The position numbers were made by a program, and so were the translations under genes. From JALZUE01 sp051251725 (GTDB lineage Bacteria > Pseudomonadota > Gammaproteobacteria > Enterobacterales > Alteromonadaceae): DNA of 64,000 nt. The DNA lies in the NCBI GenBank assembly GCA_051251725.1, contig JBPOFN010000002.1, positions 124,001 to 188,000 of the forward strand, read 5' to 3'. The notes beneath the pieces are model-generated. The model saw nothing but the letters and a program-made list of their open reading frames with translations. It had not been told where the DNA came from and made no database searches. Shown here piece by piece: positions 42,212 through 51,613 of this stretch. Numbering within the stretch: position 1 is the stretch's first letter; the number at the start of each line of letters is the position of its first letter.

Positions 42212-43354
42212 TTAGCGTTTACTCGTATTCACTAACAGCGCAATTGCGCCATCACCGGTGACATTACAGGCGGTACCAAAGCTATCTTGAGCTAAATATA
42301 ATGCAATCATTAAGGCTAATGCTGCCTCATTAAAGCCAAGCATAGTCCCTAACAAACCTAGCGCTGACATCACAGCCCCACCCGGCGCGCCTGGTGCTGC
42401 AATCATAATAATACCTAACATCAAAATAAACGAGATCATTACACCTAGGCTTGGTATTGTTAACTCGGGAGATAATAAAATCACTGCTAAGGCACAGGTA
42501 ATAATGGTGATGGTTGAGCCGCTTAAATGAATAGAAGCGCACAGCGGCACGGTAAAATTGGCAATATCATCATTTACTTTATTCGCTTTGGTCGTTTTTA
42601 ATGAAACTGGAATTGTCGCGGCGCTCGACATGGTTCCAAGCGCAGTAAAATAAGCCGGCATCATATTTTTTAATAACTTACTCGGATTTTCTTTGACTTT
42701 AAGGGCAGTAAATAAATACAACACCATAAGCCACAGCCATTGTAAAACTATGGCAAAGATCAACACCACGGCAAACGTTTGTAAGGTTGAAAAGACACTG
42801 CCGTCCATCGCCATTTTGGCAAAAACGCCAGCAATATAAATCGGTAACATGGGAATAATAACGCGGCTCAATAACAACTCAACAATATCGCGAATTTCAT
42901 TTAGCCCTTTCTTAACCACCTCAGCTTGGCTGGCACTAGCGCCAACACCAAGAATAAAAGCCAATACTAACGCTGACATCACCTCCAAAACTGGCGGAAT
43001 ATTCAATTCAATATAGCCCATAAGTTTCACACTATTATCGCTCACCGCCAGTGGATCATGACTGATTAATAACGGCAAAAGTGTAACCCCGATTAAATAG
43101 GCCATGCCGCCCGCAAGAATAGTTGAACCATAAGCAAAGCCAACCGTTTTTGTTAATAAGCGATTTGAACCTTGTGGTAATGAAGCAATACCGCTGGCAA
43201 TATAAAAAAGAATAATCAATGGAATGGTAAATTTAATCAATTGCCCAAATAAGCTTTGTAAGGTCAGCAATAGCCGGACAACAAATTCTGGCGCAAATAA
43301 ACCAATGAGGGTGCCAAAAACAATACCTACAACCAATTTTATGATTAATTTCAT
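42212..43354 (-). CDS. Sodium/proton:dicarboxylate symporter (DAACS family)
   Basis: 380 residues with eight membrane helices plus re-entrant hairpins. The family signatures are the Ser-rich HP1 region with SAATIPVS and the C-terminal block AAPGAPGGAVMSALG and QDSFGTACNVTGDG. Transports C4-dicarboxylates, glutamate/aspartate or serine by coupling to cations; the exact substrate is not readable. Slightly shorter than GltP. Single gene. Confidence 0.93.
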   Translation of the reverse strand: MKLIIKLVVGIVFGTLIGLFAPEFVVRLLLTLQSLFGQLIKFTIPLIILFYIASGIASLPQGSNRLLTKTVGFAYGSTILAGGMAYLIGVTLLPLLISHDPLAVSDNSVKLMGYIELNIPPVLEVMSALVLAFILGVGASASQAEVVKKGLNEIRDIVELLLSRVIIPMLPIYIAGVFAKMAMDGSVFSTLQTFAVVLIFAIVLQWLWLMVLYLFTALKVKENPSKLLKNMMPAYFTALGTMSSAATIPVSLKTTKANKVNDDIANFTVPLCASIHLSGSTITIITCALAVILLSPELTIPSLGVMISFILMLGIIMIAAPGAPGGAVMSALGLLGTMLGFNEAALALMIALYLAQDSFGTACNVTGDGAIALLVNTSKR

Positions 43355-43462
43355 ATTCTTGTACTCTCACCTAATTTATTGTTATTAATCTAACCTGATT
43401 AAACGCTTTGTTATCACTGCCGAATTCATATACTAAGACTAATAATAGCGGCTTAATGGTAT

Positions 43463-43525
43463 TAGGGTCTGTTGACCCTTGTGTTATTTTTGAGCAGCCG
43501 GTTGTTTAATTCAGTACAAAAAGCA
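43463..43525. mobile_element. One-ended MITE-like remnant
   Basis: Begins TA then GGGTCTGTTGACCC, then TTATTTTTGAGCAGC, matching the inverted right end of the 57-kb element for roughly 60 bases with gaps. No second terminal repeat is found nearby. The rest of the 43355-43721 gap is AT-rich, likely holding divergent promoters for the symporter and phospholipase operon; I see nothing else. Confidence 0.5.
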
Positions 43526-43721
43526 GATGAGTGCGGTTTAGCCTGCTAAATTTATCAAAGCCGTTCTCTCAAGCTGATCTTATCTAGTTTATTAGATTAA
43601 CGTACAAATACTATAAGATGTTGAAAAACAAATTTAAAAAATCAAAAAACAAACTATAGAACAGACTAATTTATTAGTGGTAACCTAAGCAAATAATAAC
43701 AATAAAAAAGACAGGGACGAT

Positions 43722-45716
43722 ATGAAAGATCATCATAAAATATTTGATGAGGAGATTGCTGACGCCGAACTTTCGTGGTTAAAAAAACGGCGAATAGCGG
43801 CCGGTTTAGCGGATATTTCATCGGCACAAATTAACGGGTTGGCGCTTTCTGGCGGCGGTATTCGCTCTGCTGTTTTTAATCTTGGTGTTATGCAAGCACT
43901 TGAGAAACATCAAAAACTTAAACAAGTTGATGTTTTATCATCAGTTTCTGGCGGCGGTTATATCGCCACCGCGTTAACTTGGTTTAAAGCCAAACTACCA
44001 AAACAATTCCCTTTTGGCAGTGCCCGTAGCGATCATAATAAACTCGGCGGCTCAGTGATTAACTGGTTCCGTTCACATAGCAGCTTTTTAACACCTGGCG
44101 ATGGTATTAGCACCCTCTCATTATTTACTGCTATTTTAACCGGCACTTTAATTAATTTATTAATTTTATTACCCATTACCATTTTTGCTATTTATCTCGC
44201 AATTTACCCGCTTGATTTTTTACCTCAGCCTTTACAGGGTAATACTTTTGAATTACTGCATTATGGCTCTATTGGGTTAATTATTAGCAGCTTAGCGTTT
44301 ATGATAATCACCGCATTGAGTACCTGTGTTAGTGGCCTGAAGAATAAAAAAACAGAGCAACTAAGAAAATGCGTAACTTGGCTCTTTTCTTGGAGCTTGT
44401 TACTGCAATTAGTATCGTTAATTCCACATATTCATCGCTTTTTCGAGCAAGTTACCCAGTGGGTAGTTCACGCCAGTTTAAGTGTTTCTATGTTGGGTGC
44501 CGTCATGACTTGGTTATCATCAAGAGCTAATGCTTCTAGCACCATGATGAAAATATTGTTATTAAATATAGGGTTACTATTGTCATGTTTTGGCTTTTTT
44601 GTTTTGGCTTATCATTATGCACTTGATTGGTATGACTCTCCCTATCATTATTTGCACCATATTTTTTCTGGCCTGATTGTACTTTCATTAATACTCGCGA
44701 TGACCTGTAATATCAATTTAATTTCAATGCATGGTTATTACCGTAATCGCTTACGTGACGCTTTTATGCCGTATAAACTACCCGAATGTAACCAATTTCC
44801 GGTGCAAGAGGTTGCGTCTTGGCATGATGCCCAAGCTTGTTATTTAGCTGAACTACCCAATAACGATGCCCCATTACAAATCATTAATTGTAATGTTGAG
44901 CTAACTGGCTCAAAACAGCCAAAATACCGTAATCGCGCCGGTGATTGTTTCACCTTTACGCCATTATTTTGCGGTTCCAGTGCAACCGGTTTTACTACCA
45001 CTAAAGACTATCAATCTGGGAAAATGGACTTAGCCACCGCTTGCGCCATATCAGGTGCAGCCGTTGCCACTAACACCAGTAAAACACGATTAAAAACCTT
45101 AAACTTTATTTTGGGCTTATTAAATTTACGCTTAGGCTGCTGGTTACCAAATCCAGCACAAACCCAGCACCAACAATGGCATTTAAAACCGCTTTGGTAT
45201 CTTTATATGTTTAGAGACATGTTTGGTGCCGGATTAAATGAACAGCAACGTTATATTCATTTATCCGACGGTGGCCATTTTGAAAACTTAGGGGTTTATG
45301 AATTAGTCAGAAGAAAGTGCCAAACGATAATGTCGGTTGATGCCGGTGCTGATCCAAACTTTCTGTTTAATGATTTAGCTAAACTCACTGAATTAATTCG
45401 CGTTGATTTTGGTGCACAACTCAATATTGATACCAGTCAACTTGTGCCTGATGAAAAAGGTAATTCATTTACTGCTTATACGGTCGGTGAAATCATCTAT
45501 AACTGTGGTACAAAAGCAGAATTTATTTATTTAAAAGCCACCATGCTGGAAAATTTAAGCGCCGATGTCCTAGGTTATAAAAAACAAAACCCGAGTTTTC
45601 CCGATCAAAGCACTGTAGATCAGTTTTTTGACGAATTTCAGTTTGAAGCCTATCGCGAATTAGGGTTTCAAATAAGCCATAATATGCTTAAACAACAACC
45701 ACAATTATTTAATTAA
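43722..45716 (+). CDS. Membrane-embedded patatin-like phospholipase
   Basis: 664 residues. The patatin fold is split: oxyanion loop ALSGGGIRSA (about 41-50), nucleophile Ser76 in VSGGGY, and the catalytic Asp516 in LSDGGHFENLG lie either side of about six hydrophobic helices (about 120-345). Patatins hydrolyse acyl chains from lipids by a Ser-Asp dyad; Ser-x-Ser-Gly-Gly is a known variant of the GxSxG motif. AGGGA precedes the ATG. It heads a four-gene operon, with 22 bp to the next start. Confidence 0.88.
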   Translation: MKDHHKIFDEEIADAELSWLKKRRIAAGLADISSAQINGLALSGGGIRSAVFNLGVMQALEKHQKLKQVDVLSSVSGGGYIATALTWFKAKLPKQFPFGSARSDHNKLGGSVINWFRSHSSFLTPGDGISTLSLFTAILTGTLINLLILLPITIFAIYLAIYPLDFLPQPLQGNTFELLHYGSIGLIISSLAFMIITALSTCVSGLKNKKTEQLRKCVTWLFSWSLLLQLVSLIPHIHRFFEQVTQWVVHASLSVSMLGAVMTWLSSRANASSTMMKILLLNIGLLLSCFGFFVLAYHYALDWYDSPYHYLHHIFSGLIVLSLILAMTCNINLISMHGYYRNRLRDAFMPYKLPECNQFPVQEVASWHDAQACYLAELPNNDAPLQIINCNVELTGSKQPKYRNRAGDCFTFTPLFCGSSATGFTTTKDYQSGKMDLATACAISGAAVATNTSKTRLKTLNFILGLLNLRLGCWLPNPAQTQHQQWHLKPLWYLYMFRDMFGAGLNEQQRYIHLSDGGHFENLGVYELVRRKCQTIMSVDAGADPNFLFNDLAKLTELIRVDFGAQLNIDTSQLVPDEKGNSFTAYTVGEIIYNCGTKAEFIYLKATMLENLSADVLGYKKQNPSFPDQSTVDQFFDEFQFEAYRELGFQISHNMLKQQPQLFN

Positions 45717-45738
45717 AATGCCTTTACATGGAGTTATT

Positions 45739-46788
45739 ATGACCAATTACTTAGCTGCCGATTTCGACTTAATTACCGATCAACTTTCCTACCCTGAAGG
45801 ACCTGTTTATTTAGCAGATGGCAGTGTCTTATTGGTTGATATCAAAAATCAAACCTTAGACAAAGTAGCAACAACCGGAACCATAACCACAGTTGCAAAA
45901 ATACCAGGCGGCCCTAATGGCTTAGCGATTGGCCCTGATGGCAATGCTTATATTTGTAATTGCGGTGGTTTTCAATGGCTACCCGTACCAATTGCAGCCA
46001 CCAAACAAACCTTGTTTATAGGCGGCGACCAACCGGCAGATTATCAAGGCGGCTCGCTTGATAAAGTTAATCTGAGCACAGGTACAGTTGAAAAGCTTTA
46101 TACTCACTGCAGTAAAACTAGGCAGTTAAATTTAGCTACCTTTCAATGGGAAATTACACAATTAGCAGAGCCCGTGCAATTAAAAGGGCCTGATGATTTA
46201 GTGTTTGATCAAACCGGCGGCATTTGGTTTAGCGACTGGGGTAAAACTAACGGCGACAAACGCGATATTACCGGCCTTTATTACGCAAAAGCTGACGGTA
46301 GCGATATTACCCGCATGGTCTACCCACTGAATGCGCCAAACGGTATTGCCTTGTCACCCAAAGGTGATCGCTTATACACAGTTGAAACTTACACCGGCAA
46401 TGTTTTGTACTGGGAATTAGCTGGCGCCGGTGAAATAAAAGCGAATCCAAAAACCCTCGATGGCACTTACTGCTTATACGGTTTTGCTGGCCAAGCGATT
46501 TTTGATTCGATGGCGGTTGACGAGCTTGGCAATTTATATATCGCGACTATGTTACCTGAAGGTAATGATCCGGCCACCAACGGCGGTATTAGTGTAATTT
46601 CACCGCAAGGCGAGTTGTTGCAATATATCGAAATAAAACGCCCAGATGGTAAGTTTTCACCGCTTCCTTCCAATATTTGTTTTGGCGGCGAAGATAAAAA
46701 AACCGCTTTTATTACTTTAGGCGCCAGTGGTGCCTTAATAAAAACCCAAGCTACCATTGCCGGTTTAACACTCGCCTTTAATGCATAA
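45739..46788 (+). CDS. SMP-30/gluconolactonase-like beta-propeller protein
   Basis: 349 residues from an ATG with GGAG five bases upstream; an ATG seven codons earlier overlaps no site. Characteristic six-bladed propeller signatures: SYPEGPVYLADGS, GGPNGLAIGPDGN, GPDDLVFDQTGGIWFSDWG and NAPNGIALSPKGDRLY, which carry the metal ligands of SMP-30 lactonases (Glu, Asn, Asp). Hydrolyses lactones or related esters. No signal peptide, so cytoplasmic. Likely processes an oxidised-lipid or sugar-acid lactone made by its operon neighbours (inference). Confidence 0.87.
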   Translation: MTNYLAADFDLITDQLSYPEGPVYLADGSVLLVDIKNQTLDKVATTGTITTVAKIPGGPNGLAIGPDGNAYICNCGGFQWLPVPIAATKQTLFIGGDQPADYQGGSLDKVNLSTGTVEKLYTHCSKTRQLNLATFQWEITQLAEPVQLKGPDDLVFDQTGGIWFSDWGKTNGDKRDITGLYYAKADGSDITRMVYPLNAPNGIALSPKGDRLYTVETYTGNVLYWELAGAGEIKANPKTLDGTYCLYGFAGQAIFDSMAVDELGNLYIATMLPEGNDPATNGGISVISPQGELLQYIEIKRPDGKFSPLPSNICFGGEDKKTAFITLGASGALIKTQATIAGLTLAFNA

Positions 46789-46831
46789 ATAACAAAAAAA
46801 GCGCATAAGCGTTTTATTTAGGAACAAAGTT

Positions 46832-49141
46832 ATGTTGAAAAAATTAAAATCAATGCTTTGTAAAATCAGGCATTTTTTTAGTCTGAATACGCTAAAAGTG
46901 ATTTACCAATGGTTTAGCACACTGACATTAATAAAGTTTATTAAAATTGTACTAGTGACTTTTGTCAGCGGTTTTGCCCTCTTGTGTTTGGCGCTATTTT
47001 TATTAATTCATTACCCTGCCACACAAATTCCAGAGTATGAACCGATTGACCAAACCGTCTATCTCGATCAAGGCTGGGGCAGTACATCAAAATCTGAGCA
47101 GCGCCAACTGTATTATTACACGCCTCAAGGTACTAACCTAAAAGGCTTAGAATATCAGTGGTTTGCCAATTTAGAAATGGCGTGGGGACAAGAAAAATTT
47201 GCCGACCATAACCATATGCAAGCTTACGGTTTTATTGTTGATGATCAGCCTAGCCAGCAAAACCCGGATCACTTACCGGTTGGCTTTACCCGTCATTTTA
47301 GCGCCAGCGATAATACCAATTACCTCGATATTTCATGTGCGGCTTGCCATAACGGCCAGTTAAATTACAGCACCGGCGGCAAAACTTATGGCGTGCGCAT
47401 TGATGGCGGTCAAGCCATGCATGCATTTACCACGATGAAAGTCGGTCATTTTATTCCTAGTATGTTAGCAGCGATGGCCAGTACTTATATTAACCCGTTT
47501 AAATTCAATCGCTTTGCCGATAAGATTTTAGGCGAGAACCATAACAGTGAAGCTAAAAGCATACTAAAAAAACGTTTTGGCAAGGTCTTATGGCGATTTT
47601 TAGAGCAAGGTTATAACGACACCAGTAAACATTTATATCCAGTTGAAGAAGGTTTTGGCCGCACCGACGCCCTTGCCCGCATTGGCAATACCGTTTTTGG
47701 TGATAACTTAAGCGCAGAAAATTATCATTTAGCCACCGGGCCAGTTAGTTATCCACCAGTATGGAATATTTGGAAATTTGATTGGGTTCAATATGGCGCT
47801 TCGGTTAAGCAGCCGATGGCTCGCAATATGGGTGAAGCCTTAGGGGTTGGCGCGCATATTAGTTTTATGGATCCTTATGGTCAACCATTAGCCCCTGAGC
47901 AGCGTTTTTCTAGCGGCGTGTTAGTCGACAAGATTTACCAAATTGAAACCACCTTACAATCGTTAACACCACCGCCGTGGCCAGCAGAAATATTTGGTGA
48001 AATAGACCAAGTAAAAGCAGCTAAAGGTAAAAAGCTATTTAAACAGCATTGCCAAGGTTGTCATGGGCCGTTTCCAGCCAATGAAACATTAAAGCATATT
48101 GATATGCCGTTAAAAGGTGAATATGAACCGGTCTGGGTGTTAAAAACCTTAGATATTGAAGACATAGGTACCGATCCAAATACTGCCTATAACTTCGTCA
48201 ATAATCGCTTTGATTTAACTAAAACAGGCTTAACCGACCAAGAAATTACTGCCACGGTTCGACCATTACATATCAAGCAATTATTACGCGTTATTCAAGC
48301 CAGCTTATCGTCGAAATCCTTAGAGATATTTTTACAACAGCCAGCGCCGAAAGCACAAGACTTAAGCTACACCACCAATTGGGTCCTTAACCACCCTGCA
48401 GAGATAAAAGAGCTCAACAAAATATTTTCTAGCTGGCAAAGTAGTTACAGTAATCTTGCTTATTTAAACGATAAAATCGCTGAATATGGTGGCGAAGATA
48501 TTCAACTTGATATCAAAACCGCCATCGTTAAAAGTCAGTTATCACAACTTGACGCTGCCTTAGAAACCTTGCAAGTTGAGTCGCTAACCGTAGGTGAAGC
48601 ATTAAACTTAATTGGCATTATTATTCGTCAGAAGTTTTATCAAGATAATAACCTTACTGAGGCACAACAGGCTTGTTACGATGGTTTTGGCGCGCTTGAC
48701 TTACCCCAGCAGCCATTAGCTTACAAAGCACGTCCACTTGCCGGTATCTGGGCGACTCCGCCATTTTTACATAATGGCTCGGTGCCGAGTATTTACCAAT
48801 TATTATCGCCGGTCAGTGAACGTCAAAAACGCTTTTTTGTTGGTCGCCGTGAATTTAACCCTAGTGTATTAGGTTACGACACCACGCCAAAATCAAAATC
48901 AGGCTTTTGGTTTGATACCAGTATTGCCGGTAATACCAATGTCGGCCATGAATTTAGAGCCGGATATGTAGATTATAAACCTGGAAACCCACCGCAATTT
49001 GGTGTTATTGGGCCGGAGTTAACATCTGATGAAAGATGGGAGCTGATCGAATATTTAAAAATTCATCAAGATAACGCCCCAACACCACCATTACCTAAAC
49101 AAGATTGTAAAAATCTATCTGTAGCAGCAGTAAGCGAATAA
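46832..49141 (+). CDS. RoxA/diol-synthase-like di-haem cytochrome c
   Basis: 769 residues with an N-terminal membrane anchor (about 34-60) and two haem c motifs, CAACH at 169-173 and CQGCH at 407-411. The C-terminal ARPLAGIWATPPFLHNGS block and a following VGRREF are signatures of the RoxA rubber oxygenase group, also seen in the di-haem fatty-acid oxygenases of Pseudomonas, within the CcpA/MauG superfamily. The enzymes are periplasmic and add O2 to carbon double bonds. Follows the lactonase by 43 bp and precedes the catalase-like gene by one base. Confidence 0.85.
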   Translation: MLKKLKSMLCKIRHFFSLNTLKVIYQWFSTLTLIKFIKIVLVTFVSGFALLCLALFLLIHYPATQIPEYEPIDQTVYLDQGWGSTSKSEQRQLYYYTPQGTNLKGLEYQWFANLEMAWGQEKFADHNHMQAYGFIVDDQPSQQNPDHLPVGFTRHFSASDNTNYLDISCAACHNGQLNYSTGGKTYGVRIDGGQAMHAFTTMKVGHFIPSMLAAMASTYINPFKFNRFADKILGENHNSEAKSILKKRFGKVLWRFLEQGYNDTSKHLYPVEEGFGRTDALARIGNTVFGDNLSAENYHLATGPVSYPPVWNIWKFDWVQYGASVKQPMARNMGEALGVGAHISFMDPYGQPLAPEQRFSSGVLVDKIYQIETTLQSLTPPPWPAEIFGEIDQVKAAKGKKLFKQHCQGCHGPFPANETLKHIDMPLKGEYEPVWVLKTLDIEDIGTDPNTAYNFVNNRFDLTKTGLTDQEITATVRPLHIKQLLRVIQASLSSKSLEIFLQQPAPKAQDLSYTTNWVLNHPAEIKELNKIFSSWQSSYSNLAYLNDKIAEYGGEDIQLDIKTAIVKSQLSQLDAALETLQVESLTVGEALNLIGIIIRQKFYQDNNLTEAQQACYDGFGALDLPQQPLAYKARPLAGIWATPPFLHNGSVPSIYQLLSPVSERQKRFFVGRREFNPSVLGYDTTPKSKSGFWFDTSIAGNTNVGHEFRAGYVDYKPGNPPQFGVIGPELTSDERWELIEYLKIHQDNAPTPPLPKQDCKNLSVAAVSE

Positions 49142-49142
49142 T

Positions 49143-50321
49143 ATGAAGCTATTAACAATAAAAAAACATCCAAAAAAAATTATCCTTATATTGATTGTCA
49201 TCGCACTGGCGATTTACTTATTGATGAAAAACTCAAACGATAAATTACATAATGGTATTGATGAACCACCAGAAGAAAAAACCTATATCGCTAATATTAT
49301 TTCATCTGCGGTTGGTATGGTTGATTTAGCCCATCAAGCGGCAGTAAAAGAGCAGCCGAAAACGCCTTATCATCGCGATGTCCATGCAAAAGCTCATGGC
49401 TGTTTAAAAGCGACTTTCAGTGTTCCTGAAAACTTAGATGAAAATCTACGTTATGGCGTGTTTAAACAAGCTGGTGACTTTCAAGCATGGGTGCGTTATT
49501 CCAGCGGTGATACCCGTTTTCAAGCTGACTCAAAAAGAGATGCTCGTGGCATGGCAATTAAGCTAATGAATATCGACCAGCCAACGCTGTTAACGGATCC
49601 ACAAGATACTGGCAGCCAAGATTTTGTCATGATCAACAACGATGTTTTTTTCATTCCAAGCGTGAAAGAATATATGGAATTTATGCAATATCAGGCGATT
49701 GGCAGTAAATTCGGTTATTTCTTTAATAACTTTAATTGGAACATTTTTACTTGGCACTTTCGCCAATTATATTTAGGCGGTTCAACCTTAAAAAGTGCGC
49801 CAAAAAGTTTATTAAAAGAGCAATATCATAGTTTATCTGCCTACCGTTTAGGACCAACTCAATTTATGAAATACAGCGCGAAAGCTTGTAATAGTAATAA
49901 AGAAGTTGAAGTCGATCGCGACAAAGCAAACTTTTTAAGAACGGAATTAGAGAAAAACCTCAGCAGTAATAGTGCGTGTTTTGATTTTATGGTGCAGTTG
50001 CAAAATCCAAGCAAAAATATGCCGGTTGAAGATACCACGATAAAATGGCAAGAAGATGACTCACCTTTTATCAAGGTCGCCACGTTAACGATTGCACCAC
50101 AACAATTTAATAGTGATGCGCAAAACAACTTTTGTGAAAACTTGTCTTTCACCCCGTGGCATGGCACCAAAGATATAGAACCTGTTGGTGGCATCAACCG
50201 CTTACGAAAAGCCGTATATGACGGAATATCTCGTTATCGCCACGGAAAAAATGGCATTGCCAAACAAGAGCCGAAAGGCTGGTGTTTACAACTGAATGGC
50301 GAAGCATGTGCAGCAGAATAA
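49143..50321 (+). CDS. Catalase-fold haem protein with membrane anchor
   Basis: 392 residues, shorter than true catalases, with an N-terminal helix (about 10-26). HRDVHAKAHGC carries the distal His, FQAWVRYSSGDTRF the haem-contact region, QDFVMINNDVFF the following block, and RLRKAVYDGISRYRHG the C-terminal haem side. This is the small y4iL-like catalase group, related to allene oxide synthases that act on lipid hydroperoxides; peroxide disproportionation is not assured. Last gene of the phospholipase operon. Confidence 0.85.
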   Translation: MKLLTIKKHPKKIILILIVIALAIYLLMKNSNDKLHNGIDEPPEEKTYIANIISSAVGMVDLAHQAAVKEQPKTPYHRDVHAKAHGCLKATFSVPENLDENLRYGVFKQAGDFQAWVRYSSGDTRFQADSKRDARGMAIKLMNIDQPTLLTDPQDTGSQDFVMINNDVFFIPSVKEYMEFMQYQAIGSKFGYFFNNFNWNIFTWHFRQLYLGGSTLKSAPKSLLKEQYHSLSAYRLGPTQFMKYSAKACNSNKEVEVDRDKANFLRTELEKNLSSNSACFDFMVQLQNPSKNMPVEDTTIKWQEDDSPFIKVATLTIAPQQFNSDAQNNFCENLSFTPWHGTKDIEPVGGINRLRKAVYDGISRYRHGKNGIAKQEPKGWCLQLNGEACAAE

Positions 50322-50374
50322 TGCTTCGCCTGAATGCTAAAAGCTTAAGGCCTTAAGCTGGACGCTAGATGCTG

Positions 50375-50542
50375 GAGCTTCCAGCTTCCTGCTTCCAGCT
50401 TCTGGCTTCTGGCTTTTAACTTCTAACTTCCAGCTTCTGGCTTTTAGCTTTTAGCTTCTAACTTCCAGCTTCTGGCTTCCAGCTTCCAGCTTCTGGCTTT
50501 TAGCTTCTAACTTCCAGCTTCTGGCTTCCAACTTCCAGCCTC
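50375..50542. repeat. Degenerate heptanucleotide array (24 units)
   Basis: Twenty-four unbroken seven-base units of the form YRRCTTY (CAGCTTC, TGGCTTC, TAACTTC, TAGCTTT), ending exactly at the stop codon of the minus-strand glycosidase. A decayed stretch precedes it from about 50338. It fills the space between two convergent operons where a terminator would be expected. Confidence 0.92.
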
Positions 50543-51613
50543 TTAATGCTCAGCAATATCAAGTACAAATCCTGTCGAGGTTTTATACTTTCCGCCCATT
50601 AAGGCTAAAAATAAATATTTCGGTTTACCCTCTACCATTAACACCTGCGGACGTTCCATTCGCTCAACTTTCTCTTCATCAAGATACTGAGTATTAGTGC
50701 GGTAGCCTAATTGCGCAGCCGACCATGTTAAACCATCGGGCGAGTCTAACATCAAACCAACATGCGGATGAATAACCCCCATATCTCGCATGATCATATG
50801 GTATTTATTTTGATAAAAATAAACATAAGCATCTTCCACTTGTTTGCCAATATCAGCAAAACTAACCAGTGGATTTTTTTCATGTTTAATATAAGGGCCG
50901 GTAATATCTTTTGCTATCGCAACCCCCATTTTGCGCATATCGTCGTTATAACGATCCCACGCTTTATAATATAACCAATACTCACCATTAGGATGCAATA
51001 ACAAAGCTGGATTGGTTGTTAAATAACTGTCCCACTTAGTATGGTCTTTACTAACATCTAATATTGGCGCGTCGCTGACCCGTTTAAAAGGCCCATATAA
51101 ACTATCAGACAGTGCTAAACCAATGCGCTGAGTCGAAGCATGATGGCCATCATATTTTTTCGCATCAGCGAGATTATTACCAATAAAAAATAAGGCATAT
51201 TTATCCCCGACTTTTTGAATAGTTGGGTTATGAATGGTATCGGCATCCCAGTGTCCTTCACCGCGACCGCTTAATACTGTGCCTAATACCGTATATGGCC
51301 CTTCGGGTTTATCGGCAACCGCATGTGCAATTTCACTATGGCTTAACCACCGGCCATGAGTGCCGCGCCAGCGCGAATAAAAAACATGTATTTTACCGTC
51401 GTCACCAATAATGGGTGACGTGCCCCACACGTTCCAGTTTTCTTGTGCTAAAATACGCGTGCCTTGCTGTAGTGCTTTACTAAAGTCTGACTCTTTGACA
51501 CTAGTGCCTGCTGAGCTGACAGTAAAATTCACCTCGCCCTGCGCTTGTGTAATGCCATTAAAGCTTACCGCTAGTAGACTAACCAGCGCAGCTTTTCGAA
51601 GTAAGTTAATCAT
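50543..51613 (-). CDS. Secreted five-bladed beta-propeller glycoside hydrolase
   Basis: 356 residues with a signal peptide (ITQAQGE). The repeated WDxYxxTNPALLLHPNGEYWLYY-like and NVWGTSPIIGDDGKIHVFYSR patterns are those of the GH43/62/32/68/117/130 superfamily; DADTIHNPT and EDAYVYFY are plausible acidic active-site blades. The exact family is not certain. Its start overlaps the sulfatase stop by 4 bp, so the two act together, probably on a sulfated algal polysaccharide in the periplasm. Confidence 0.75.
   Translation of the reverse strand: MINLLRKAALVSLLAVSFNGITQAQGEVNFTVSSAGTSVKESDFSKALQQGTRILAQENWNVWGTSPIIGDDGKIHVFYSRWRGTHGRWLSHSEIAHAVADKPEGPYTVLGTVLSGRGEGHWDADTIHNPTIQKVGDKYALFFIGNNLADAKKYDGHHASTQRIGLALSDSLYGPFKRVSDAPILDVSKDHTKWDSYLTTNPALLLHPNGEYWLYYKAWDRYNDDMRKMGVAIAKDITGPYIKHEKNPLVSFADIGKQVEDAYVYFYQNKYHMIMRDMGVIHPHVGLMLDSPDGLTWSAAQLGYRTNTQYLDEEKVERMERPQVLMVEGKPKYLFLALMGGKYKTSTGFVLDIAEH

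Noticed and set aside
46795..46816. Terminator between the lactonase and the di-haem cytochrome
   Set aside because: The AAAAGCGC/GCGTTTT hairpin needs a bulge and is short; the operon spacing argues for read-through.
50338..50542. CRISPR array
   Set aside because: The unit is seven bases with no spacers; it is a continuous minisatellite.
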